NCBI RefSeq assembly: GCF_051014445.1
Contig: NC_135147.1
Location: forward strand, 27,618,479-27,682,478
Source of the DNA: Colletes latitarsis
Taxonomy: Eukaryota; Arthropoda; Insecta; Hymenoptera; Colletidae
DNA length: 64,000 nt
Direction of reading: 5' to 3'
Part shown: in pieces, positions 1-9,777 of the stretch
Layout: every line of letters begins with the position of its first letter
Numbering within the stretch: the first letter of the stretch is position 1
Position numbers and translations under genes: made by a program
Notes under the pieces: generated by a model
Database searches by the model: none
Seen by the model: the letters and a program-made list of their open reading frames with translations, nothing else
What the model was told of the DNA's origin: nothing

Positions 1-2690
1 CGATTATGGTTCCTCGAGGAACAAAAACCAAGTAGAAAAGTATTTACTTTCGATTAGTAGTTTTCAACGGAACGATAAACGAGCTTGAGTTTCTTCGGGC
101 TCCATATTCATACATATTTTCTCGTTTCAGCTTATTCCATCTACGAAGAAAAAACACATAGGATAGATGGATCGTTTGTTAGCCGGTCTCACGTTCGGAG
201 CGAAAATATTCTCGTCCCTGGCGTAACGGCGAGCGTGTTCCGAAAGTTGGACGGATCGGCCAGACATAGGGTCGAAATAAGCCGGAAGTTGAGGATACCG
301 TCGGGGTTGCCGCGATAGGAGAAGTTACGTAGCAGCGAAGTAACTTGGTCCTATCCTGGCCACCTCGTTTAACACACACTGTGTGTGTGCACTGATGTAT
401 AATTAGTTCCGTCCAAGTCCCTTCTTCGACCCATTTCAACCTAAATACCTCCGTAACTCGGACTTGCTTGTTTGCGTGCACGCGTTCAATATACGTGTAT
501 CCCTACTGTCTAGTTACGTTTTCATACCTTTACTAAAATTACCCCCGGACTACGTTGTACGGCTAATACCGAACCCTCGTTCGGTCGCCTCTCGGTCTTT
601 CTATCCTTTTAACTCTTCGATAAATTAACAATAGTTTATCTCGTTAAATTTATCAATAATTACATTCGATGTAAACACGATATCAAACTTGATCGGCTCC
701 TTCTAATGTGCATTGTATTGCATACTGACGATTACACAAGTAAATGATCGCGTTTCGCGCAGTAGTAACGTAGGAACATAGTCAGCCAGTAACTGGCGCA
801 GCGAGCGATGCGTTGTCCAACAGTAGATACGTGGTGTGTATAGGCAGACGGACATTTAGGTCGCGAAAAGCAACTGGTTATTAACGACGCGTAGCCGATA
901 CCAATATTAATTAAATTCCATTACAGGCACACTATATGTATATCGTGTAATATACGTATGTGTAAAACGATTGATGTTCGACGTTTACCGAATATAGTCT
1001 TGACAATTAGTCTTTAGTATGTATAACGTTATTACGCCACGTTGTTGATGATTGTTAGAATTTGACGATGAATCGAGAGTGATTTTTGACTCGGTTGGTC
1101 GCTGGTAGGCGAAATTAATTTGCGTTTCAAGGGGAGCAGGACGTTTGCCAACGGGCTTGTTTCACCGGAGATCGCGTGGCGTGCACGGGATGAATTTTGC
1201 GGCCAGCGAAACAATGTCGAAGGTTCAACAGATACGCCCAGTGACTATTGCGGTCGCGATAATGGCTCAACAATGGCCATCCGACGAATTTCAATAAATT
1301 CTGTTTACGTGACGCGTGGCGAGAACGCGACAGTTATTGTACGATTATAAAGCGATTAAAAGTGTCTGTATCCGTGCGGTGGAACGAATCGATTATACGT
1401 TATCGTTCTACACGCGCAGATTAATTCCATTCGATCGTACGAACAGAACAGTCGATTCATTCGGCATTTTCGCGTATATTCAACGATAACGCTAATATCA
1501 TCGTCGGCAACTGTCGATCGTGGGATCATACTTAGGGATCGAAAGCATATCTCGATAATATAGTTGAGAATGTATTTTCACGATCTGTGTGTTCCGCGAT
1601 CGGTAAAATATTTCCTAGTTTTTCATTTAGGATCGTATAGATAGCGTCTTGAACGATATTAAGGCCTTTGGCGTTACCGCGAGAAAGAGGACGTTACTTA
1701 CGGGTCATTTATTTCAGCGCTTCGTCGTTGTTGTTTTTCGCGTTGCATCGGCTCGAACGATGTATTATGTAACGAAAACGAGGTCGTAGATAGCTCTCGG
1801 AGAAGGAGATCTTATACGTAACCGTTGTACCTGTTTGACGATAAATTTCTTTTTTCAACGGTTTATCGGGTCGGAAAGTTGAAATTATCATCGAATAACA
1901 GGGATGTTTTACTGTACTTGTTCAATCTTAAGTTGGCTTCTTTTCTCAATATCCGTGCATTCGCTTTCGCGGCTTTATTCGTAACGCCTTTTCTTTTTCG
2001 TTCGCAGAAAAATAATCAATCAACCTTATTGCCTTTGTCGTGCTCGAACGATTCCTCGCTTCTTCTACCGCTTCGGCGGCGTATGAGCTGGCTGTCCGTC
2101 TTGTTCGCCGCTCTCCATCAATCTATTCTTCCGTTTCGTTTCGCCCGTATAGCCATTTTGAATACAGCATACGCGCGTCCCGGCGCGGCGCTTCGATATT
2201 AGTTCAGATTTCCGTTTCTTGTCCAACGATCGTGCCCGCGTTGCAATTTATGGCCGAAGTTTGCGTGCAAAGTGCTACGTCGAAACGGAATTTCCGTGCT
2301 ATTATCCTTCGCCTCTGCCTCTGCTGCCTCCTTCTCTTTTTATTACGATACCTTTTAGAAAAAGCTACCGAAAAGGTTTCGAGCTCCGACCAAAATCGCT
2401 AAATTTTTTAACGCGAAGCAAAACAGCGCTTTCGTATCGCGACCAGAAACGCGCGTTCCGAATGCAGGATACTGCGTTAGGTGGAAATAGATGCGCGCCA
2501 AATTTCCCTAATTTAATGTAAACCAACAGTCGTATACCGCGCGCACAGAGGATGCGGGGTAATAATTGCGGTTCATTATTTTGTAATTTGAAATTTCCAA
2601 TTTGACGGCAGTAGTAGCGCCGTTAGTGGTTGGGAACGGTAACGCGATAGCGCGAGTTTCAATACAAGAATACACGGTAGTCAGGCCAGT
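1..2690. other. upstream non-coding region
   Basis: No gene can be supported here. Open frames of up to about 125 codons exist on both strands, but they overlap one another, start at arbitrary ATGs and encode Arg/Ser/Phe-rich sequence with no domain, membrane pattern or repeat structure. The stretch lies 5' of the candidate promoter at about 2805, so it may contain regulatory DNA of that gene, but no specific site stands out. I cannot tell whether it belongs to an intergenic region or to an upstream neighbour. Confidence 0.5.
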
Positions 2691-2738
2691 GGTTAGACGG
2701 AGACCGGTAGACATAGTCTACGCAGTCTCCGTCTAACC
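2691..2738. repeat. strong inverted repeat (hairpin) upstream of the candidate promoter
   Basis: The left arm GGTTAGACGGAGAC (2691-2704) is the exact reverse complement of GTCTCCGTCTAACC (2725-2738). Inside it a second pair, GTAGAC and GTCTAC, encloses a three-base loop. The result is about 20 paired bases in 48 nt, with small internal mismatches between the two stems. It lies about 65 bases before the predicted start site at 2805. It could be a cruciform-prone site, a binding site for a dimeric protein, or a structured RNA if transcription starts upstream. Flanking bases pair poorly, so it is short for a microRNA precursor. Confidence 0.75.
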
Positions 2739-2802
2739 AAGTTGCCATTGGTCGAGAAGGGGGTGAGTGGTGGTGGGAGCACGCGAGAGCCACGGATACC
2801 TG

Positions 2803-2837
2803 TCAGTACGCGCTCAACTGTCACGTTGTGTAGTTCG
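2803..2837 (+). promoter_or_regulatory. candidate TATA-less core promoter (Inr + DPE)
   Basis: TCAGT at 2803-2807 fits the arthropod initiator, with A+1 at 2805. Counting from that A, positions +28 to +32 are 2832-2836 and read AGTTC. This matches the downstream promoter element consensus RGWYV at every position and at the exact spacing the element requires. No TATA box is seen about 30 bases upstream, which is usual for DPE promoters. The site lies 204 nt upstream of the ATG of the signal-peptide exon on the same strand, so location and motif agree. The Inr-DPE pairing is seen in the sequence; promoter activity is inferred. Chance matches to such short motifs do occur. Confidence 0.5.
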
Positions 2838-3008
2838 CGTTGCTTTTCTTCCCATTGTTTGTGCATTTTCGTGTCACTTATTACTCGATCTTATCACATG
2901 TACGTGGGGATATCATCTACGATTATTGTTTCAAACGATTCTTCATCAAACTGAAATGAAGTGATCGAGCCTCGACGTGCTTACGGGGTACATCCTCGCG
3001 AAAGAAGC
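2805..3008 (+). other. putative 5' untranslated leader
   Basis: This is the interval between the predicted start site and the ATG at 3009. It contains no strong 3' splice site just before the ATG, so it could be an unspliced leader of about 204 nt. Two short upstream ORFs lie in it, 18 codons at 2898-2954 and a two-codon ATG-AAG-TGA at 2956-2964. Both close before the main start, a layout that commonly lowers translation or makes it conditional. The leader boundaries depend on the predicted start site. Confidence 0.4.
2898..2964 (+). other. two consecutive upstream ORFs in the leader
   Basis: The first runs from ATG 2898 to TGA 2952-2954 (18 codons). The second, ATG AAG TGA, is at 2956-2964 and starts one base after the first stop. 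The main ATG is 45 bases further on. No conserved peptide is recognisable; if they matter, it is likely through ribosome scanning and reinitiation rather than through the peptides. Confidence 0.35.
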
Positions 3009-3075
3009 ATGGATCTCCGGAGTGGCTACTCCATTTCGATCGCTTGTTTGCTGATCGTCATTGCTGCCGTTTACG
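3009..3075 (+). CDS. first coding exon: N-terminal signal peptide of an unidentified secreted or membrane protein (partial)
   Basis: The exon starts at an ATG with A at -3 and G at +4. Its 22 complete codons begin MDLRSGYS, with one basic residue near the N-terminus. A hydrophobic core follows (about residues 9-21, IACLLIVIAAV) and then a small-residue end (Val-Tyr-Gly, the Gly completed across the junction). This n-h-c pattern is typical of a cleaved signal peptide that sends a protein into the secretory pathway. At 3076 the sequence GTCAGT gives a usable 5' splice site: the G at -1 and +1, +2, +4, +5 and +6 match, but C at +3 is weak. Without splicing the frame stops at 3105-3107 after 32 codons. 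The exon ends in phase 1, the usual phase of signal-peptide exons joined to extracellular modules such as Ig or fibronectin III domains. That makes a receptor or adhesion protein with a very long first intron plausible, but the gene is not identified. The remaining exons were not found in this window. An alternative is a chance 32-codon ORF. Confidence 0.55.
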
Positions 3076-3658
3076 GTCAGTTATTCTTTCTACAACGTAT
3101 TTTCTAATCCGCGTTTCGATGTACATGCACGAATATCGAGATTTCAGAATGCACAGTTAGGACTCGCTTTTCGACTTTGTAGGTTAGAATTACGATACTG
3201 TAACGTTTGATGTAAAACTTGCGAGCCCAAGTTTTCGATCGTGTTTAAATATGTATTTTGCTGAGGTAACCAAAGAACCGTTTAATTTATATATAGTGAA
3301 GCTTCGTAGCTATATCTCGGTTTTGCATAGTAAATGTACATATATGTTTGTTCTCCGGTTGTGCGTATCGTATTTTATTCAATTTCTCGATTCATATTCT
3401 GTACAAATTTTGTACAACACAGCCGTATGATTGTTGTTTTAAATTGTAACATTCTGCTCTGGTTACGCGTTTGAATTATAATTACATCGAGACATACGCG
3501 TCGTAATAGTTACTGGGTTATTCATAACTGCATGACTGCACTTGACTCGTGTAGTCGCATGTTTATTCGCTGACTGAATGGAATACGAAAGTATGACCGA
3601 GTCTCGAGGATGAAGCACGCTCTCGTGTCGTCTCGTTCCGTGCCGGTTAAAGCAGATA

Positions 3659-3724
3659 TTTACTTAATTAATTTACTCAATTAATTAAATTACTTTAATT
3701 AATTAATTTACTAAATAATTTACA
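3659..3724. repeat. AT-rich TTAATTAATT/ATTTACT simple repeat
   Basis: About 66 bases consist almost only of A and T, built from repeated TTAATTAATT cores alternating with ATTTACT-like spacers at roughly 11-20 base intervals. It contains at least four TAATTA cores, the generic homeodomain binding sequence, in both orientations because the core is palindromic. It may be a degenerate microsatellite, an AT-rich scaffold-type site, or a homeodomain-responsive element about 650 bases inside the putative first intron. The sequence alone cannot separate these. Confidence 0.6.
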
Positions 3725-5096
3725 GTTTACAATACAATTTTCACGCGTTGAAAATTTGACGATTAATTTGCTACGTAATTATCCCTGTGCGTTGATGTAT
3801 CTTTATATTATCGTCGATCTGGTAAAACATATGTTTTTAATATTTCCAAGTGTCGTATTACTCGACAGTTTGAGCGTTTATAAAGAAACCTGTAGTTGGT
3901 CGCGCGTAATCTTCTCGAAAGTACGCTCTAGAGTTCGAGCCGTTAACTCGTAATGTATGTACCTACTCCCCTTTCCGCTCGGTTTCTTTCATTGTCGACT
4001 CGTGCCCTCTGCGTAAACACAGAGGCATGCTCGGGACGTAATTCGCTCGACAAAGAGGAGACGAGTAGGTAGGTAGCCAGTCAGCGCGAGCTTTTCTCAA
4101 AAGTTCGCTACATAGGTGGTATGCATGCATTACATACCTTCGCGTAGATTGTCCTGTACGCGACCCACCATCCTAGACTCGCTTACGTTGAATTTAACCA
4201 ACCGACGCCGTGTCAATTCTTAATTATCTAGCTAACCCTGCGTTAACACCTTTGGGATCAGATTCCATTAGTCGAACGTCGAGAAAACTTTCAAGATATG
4301 TATAGTTTACAGAGAGAAGAAGGTCGTCGCTACGCGACTGTTTATATTTTCAGGACTAGCGATACGTCACGTTAGCATAATTCGTCACGCGTCGTACCTT
4401 TGTTCAACTGGGTTTTCGGATATTATCAGACGTTTATCGTTCGTGAATCTATGAGAGAAAATCAATGTCCTCGGAATTCTGTTTTGCGCTTTGCCACGCT
4501 CGCGTAAATGTATCGGTAAATACTGGAAAGTTCTATTCGCGACAGCAAGCAGCAGCGTGTTTGCTCGCGAATCTTAACTGTACGCCACAAGTTCTACTTC
4601 CCCTGATTAGTCGGTGGCGCTCGAAATCCTTATATTTACAAGATAGTTTGTAATTAGGTTCGGTCTATTCGTTCGTTTTAATGTTCGAATTGAAATACTC
4701 GCAAGCGGCAGTGTATTCTTTACCATTTCGTCAAAACTATGTGTTTTGCGTAATAGAGCGACTCTAGTTTCTTACTAGATAGTGTAATTGGATAATGGAG
4801 TGGGCACGTGCGGACCGTTCTTTTAATCGGATTACCGGATCACTCTGCGATTTCGCTATCGACGATGGCAGCAGTTAATTGACTCCGACGGGCAAAAATT
4901 GCGACGCCGAGCCCAATGGTAGCACGTACTAGCCCCCCCTGATCGCGTTTCTCGCGAATAAATCGATCATTGCAAAAGGCCTCTTCACCATTCAAATCGA
5001 TTCTATCGCGACGAGATTGGTTCTCTCGGCGATCGTGTAAATATTTGAGAACGCCTCGCATTGAAAACCATTCTTGTATACATTTTCCCCCCTCTC

Positions 5097-5115
5097 ACGC
5101 GCGCACACACACACT
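5097..5115. repeat. short (CA)n microsatellite with GC start
   Basis: CGCGCGCACACACACAC is an alternating pyrimidine-purine run of about 18 bases, a common simple repeat. Confidence 0.6.
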
Positions 5116-6882
5116 ATTTCTATGTTTATCTGTTTGTCTACCTTAAATTCTCCGTGTTTCGTTCTTTTTGCGTCCTTATACGAGTAGAACCGATCCTTAT
5201 AAACAGATTATTTCAATTATGTTTGTCGGTTGTCGGAGAAGCAAGGTCGAATCAGTCTCGAGAAACGAGTTGCGATGCGTTATCGACGTTAGGCGGATAG
5301 AATTTTAAACCGTAGGATCGACGCTCGGGAAGTTTTAAGAAAATTGGAGGCTGATAGCTAGGAATCCGTTTCTTCGTGAAATATCGGGCTCCGAGGATTA
5401 AACGTCCGAACAGAGTAAATTTATCGACGCGGGCCGCCAGGAATAACTGAACGAGTTCTCTTGATTCACTCTCGTTTCTCCGTGCCGTTGATGCGAATTT
5501 ATTGCGCTACAAGCTTCGTGGTTCCACTTACGCGAAAGAAAAGGTACAAATTTTCGTTAAGTATCCCGATACGTGTGCAATTTCTTCCAATGCCAAATTA
5601 CTCTACCAGCTGTTCTTAAATTAACGAACCAGCGTACATCGGCTTCGCGCAAATTGTAAGACGCCTAAGAATGATAATATGTAATAATGATTCAGGTTAA
5701 TGCTCGTTCTCTGTTCGTTTGGCGGTCCAGGAACGTAGAGGCGACTAAAATTCGCATTGGACGTAATTGGTCCGTAGCTTTTGCGAGATCGAACCGTCTT
5801 TGGGTGAGAAGGTAAGGCATCCCACCAGAGCCCCGCTTTAATCTCTTAGTCGAGGAGTGTTTCTGTCTCGAATGGAAATCCCCAGGCGTCTCTGCTATTC
5901 CACGGATACTGGGAACCGTTCTGAAGAACTAAACCCGGAAATGAAATTAGATTTGCAAAGTAGCACGCCGAAGACGCGGACGGGGCTCCCTTCGGGTTCT
6001 CTTGATAAGTGAAAAAAAAAGAGATCGATTAATCCGTTCTTTCAGCTTGTTACACTGTCCCGTATTACCGTTCTCGCAATTAATTCTTCCGCGAGTTAAT
6101 TCTTCATGGGCAAATACTTCGGAAGGGATTCGGTTCGTTAACGACCAGACGTCTTTTCTCGTCGTCTATAAGATGTATTAGTAAAAACGCTTATTTATCT
6201 TCTTTATATCTAACGATACATCGATTAAGACGACCAATCAGGAATTGCGACGATAATATGTATCTTAGCTTGTTTTCAACGTAGTTTTGGGTATACTCGA
6301 GAATAACTTGCATAAAGAGCATCTTGCGAAATAATTATCTTCGAAAGCTCCCGATTATTAGAGGTTTGGAAAGATCGTTCTTCTTAATTACCACTGAAAT
6401 ATCAAGATTTGAATAGCGAATCTCCGGTCGTTTTGGCATGCAGTTTCCTCGAACGTTGGAACTTTGGATTATCGTAAGGGTGACGCGACGGTACGAAAGG
6501 GCCGATTAATCGAGTAAATTTCATTCATCGTCTGGTTTCCTTAGTTATTATTGGTCTTGGATTGCGCGCGATATTTGTAAGAAATTTCTTGCACCACATG
6601 TACCATCCGATATCAAGTTTCGCGACTGATACTCGCCGGAAGCTTTCTGCAATAATATTCCAAAATCGATTAGCTTGGAGAGTTTAGATAAATATTGTAT
6701 AATGTTATTGATCGAACGTGTATCCGTGTTGACAAAGTATACAACGAGCTAAATTTATGCAATGATCCCAGCGCAACGGCTGGTTTCGACGTTATGTAAC
6801 GAGGATCGTTAATTCTTAATAGATTTGCATCACTTGGCAACGTTTAATTTATTTCTACATTTTTACGTAATATTCTATTATA

Positions 6883-7381
6883 CAGGGTGTTCGGTCATCC
6901 CTGGGAAAAATTGTAATGGGAGATTCTAGAGGCCAAAATAATACGAAAATCAAGAATATCAATTTCTTGACTGAGGCTTCGTTATAAAGTTATTAAAAAG
7001 TTAAATGAAAAAATTTCAAATTATTCTGAAAAAATTATTTTTGGTTGCGGGGGTCAATTATAATCATTTTTGGTGAATAGACATATCCCGGAGCTGGAGG
7101 CTTCGTTAAAAAGTTATTGACGTTTAAATTTCCACCCGTACTGAATTTTTTTCTCGAAAATACGCAGGATTTCGAGGGTACGTTTATTGACCAAAGGTGA
7201 TTGTAATTAATCCCCACAAACAAAAATAATTTTTTCAGAATGATTCGAAATTTTTTCATTTAATTTTCTAATAACTTTTCGACGAAGCCTCAGTCAAGCA
7301 ATTGATATTCTTGATTTTCGTTTTATTTCGACCTCTAGAATCTCCCATTAAAATTTTTCCCAGGCGTGGCCGAACACCCTT
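6883..7381. mobile_element. foldback MITE copy 1 (499 bp, TA-flanked, long arms)
   Basis: The element starts CAGGGTGTTCGGTCATCC and ends with the near-exact reverse complement. It is flanked on both sides by TA (6881-6882 and 7382-7383), the target duplication of Tc1/mariner-type elements. The terminal G at the right end has mutated to T. The arms are very long: about 6883-7088 pairs with about 7174-7381 with few mismatches. Shared blocks include the ATGGGAGATTCTAGAGG segment near each end and an internal TGAAAAAATTATTTTTG block. No transposase ORF is present, so it would be a non-autonomous element mobilised in trans. The family assignment to Tc1/mariner is inferred from the TA duplication only. 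Confidence 0.85.
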
Positions 7382-8718
7382 TATAGAAAAAATTCGTTTG
7401 CCATCTGGCGTACCTATTTTCGTGATTTCTACCCCAAGATAATTTTTTCGATTTGTCGAAGAGAAATAATTGGAAAGCTTGCATTTCGGTTCGTTACCTT
7501 TTTCTTCCTTTATTCGCGGAACATCCGAATGGTGTTTACAGGCAAGCCGCAATATCCATTCCAAGATGCCTGTGCGCTCGGTGTATTTTCGAGGAAAACT
7601 CTATACAGTTTCTTAGGTTTTCCACCGCGTTGCGTTGGACGATTCTTCCCTGCTGGAATTCCAGCCAAACGTAAAAGTTTTAATGAAATAGCGAAAGTGC
7701 GTGTGAAGTAACCTTTTCAATGACGTGGTCGCGATCGACGGTCAAACTGTAAGTTTTCCCTTGGTCTACGGTCCCTTAATTCTTTGCTACGGAAATTCCG
7801 TTTATGGAACGAAATAGCAGGTGACTGGAACGTGTCATCGCGTCGCAACCAGAAGGCATTTCGTATTATCCTTCGCGTGTCAGTTTCCGTACACGAGGAA
7901 ACCGGTAATCCTCGTCGCTGTCTTGCCTTGTTCCTAACTCAGACGCCAGAACGTCGTCGCGAGGCTCGCGGGCTTCCTTCGAAATTACATCTACCGAGAT
8001 GCGGAGGCTTTGAAGGGGAACGAAAGCGACACGTTTGGAACATTACTCGAACGACTGCATCCTGCGAATTTAGTCCACGGTTTCCGAGTACGTCGCTCTC
8101 GATCCAATTTAAATTTAATTCAAATTTTTCCAAATACCCTCTGCTCGAGTAAAACTTGCGAAACCTTTCCTTCGAATACAGTAAAGCCCTTTAAGGTATT
8201 CCGTTTGATCAGAATTATTGTTTCGGAAGTTGGTTCGCAGGAGTTAGTTAATAGAAAATCCGTACACGGATGTTTAACAGACACTCGTCGATCGTTTTAA
8301 CGGAAGCTAAGAAAGAGGGTGGAGGATATTAGGTGCCGACGCGAGTGCGCGTCGCCTCGTTTATTCTCGTTTCGCCAGGTAAACGTACAGTTTGAGCCGT
8401 GCAACAGGAAACTTTCTCACCTTGATCGATTCAGAGCGCAAGTAAATTGCGACTTAAATGGAAATTATAGTATGGCGTCGGCCCGTAATATCTTGCAGCA
8501 ACATTTTCATCGGTTCAAAGGCACGAACGAGACGTTGCGAGCTGAAATGATGAGCGGGTTGGGGGCGGTTCGTCACCGAGGACTTTGCTTGTCCGTAAAA
8601 CTCTTGGATAATCCCGAAGCTTCTAGCTAGGCAATCGCGTCGTTTGCAATGGATCTGGACACCAAGAACGTTTTGCTTTTTTCTTTCATCGATCCCACCC
8701 CAAACCGCTATCCCTATT

Positions 8719-8749
8719 GAACTCGAACTCGAACTCGAACTCGAATTCG
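8719..8749. repeat. (GAACTC)n hexanucleotide microsatellite
   Basis: Four perfect GAACTC units are followed by a fifth with one change (GAATTC). Translated it gives alternating Asn/Ser or Glu/Leu, which explains the low-complexity peptide predictions here. There is no sign that it is part of a gene. Confidence 0.85.
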
Positions 8750-9756
8750 TGCCTTTACCCGTCTCCCATCACGAACAGAAGGAACTCGGAACTCTTTCAT
8801 CGCGATTTCTCGATACTTTCAGGAAACGCCGATTCTATCGATCTCATTATGGCTATTAACAATCTGGTCACGAGTCATCGTTCGGTCGTATGTCTTGGAC
8901 ACGACCGAGCCGAGATTACTCGGCAAACTTTCGTCCGGAAGCCAGTCCCGCGAACTTTTGTCCCGGTAATGCGACCTTTTTACCAGTTTTTTCAATGTTG
9001 GAGATTCGTTGAAAAGTTTGTCGATAACGAGAGAGACGCTCGATGCTCGACTTTGCGCGTTTACGGCGAATGGAGATCGTTAGGAGCACGCACTGGTCCA
9101 AGTTTCGTGGACTGTATCGTTACGTAAGAACGTAAAAGCGAACAAGAAATCGATCTATTTGTACCCTCTTAAAAGTATAAAACGACGTTAGTATTCCAAC
9201 ATCCTCTATTACAGTTTGTCTTGTATTTTCTTCTTTAGTAGTTATGCTGTTTCCGTAAAGGTGCGGTAATACGTAACCCATCGATCGTGCAAACGTTAAC
9301 AAGTATTTGCTTCGTGTCCAATTGTTTGCCGCGGTCGTATAAAAAGGCGAAACGTATTGCTTTGTTTCGCGGTTCCTTTTCGTTGAAACGCTGTTCACGC
9401 TTTTCAACGGAAAATTACAGAAAACGGTTCGTTCGTCGGAGATAAACGGTCCCCGAGAATCCCCATCCGCCGTCTCGTTGGACGAAAACCAAGATTAACG
9501 GTAAACGGGAAACCTTTAACGATGACGTCGGTTTCCAGTCGACGTTTTCGTACCATTTTTACGAAACACGTCCCGTGGCGTGTTACCAGTCGAGAAGTTC
9601 AGGAAGAAACGACCTCGAAACAATCGCCTGAGGTGGTCTTTGTTCCGGCTGCCTTGGCCAAATGTCAAATTCAAGGGTTCGCGAGAGGCAGGGTGAACGT
9701 AGAGGGTGACCAAGTGGACCAGGGTAGGAACAAAGCGAGACAGAAACGTACCGACC

Positions 9757-9777
9757 CGACACGACGCGACGCGACGC
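9757..9777. repeat. 5-bp-period GC-rich microsatellite (CGACG/ACGCG)
   Basis: CGACACGACGCGACGCGACGC repeats with a period of five bases. It is one of several 5-bp GC-rich microsatellites in the window. Confidence 0.6.

Larger units (their letters stand above)
3076..6882 (+). other. putative first intron, 5' portion
   Basis: This begins with the GTCAGT donor. No further exon fits the phase of the signal exon. It holds the TAATTA-rich island at 3659-3724 and a short CA run near 5100. A frame-open 81-nt segment at 5731-5811 is bounded by a fair acceptor and a strong AAG/GTAAGG donor, but its phase is wrong for the upstream exon. Otherwise nothing is supportable. Confidence 0.4.

Noticed and set aside
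2691..2738. microRNA precursor
   Set aside because: The hairpin is only 48 nt, with arms too short for a mature duplex plus lower stem, and flanks pair poorly; kept as an unexplained hairpin instead.
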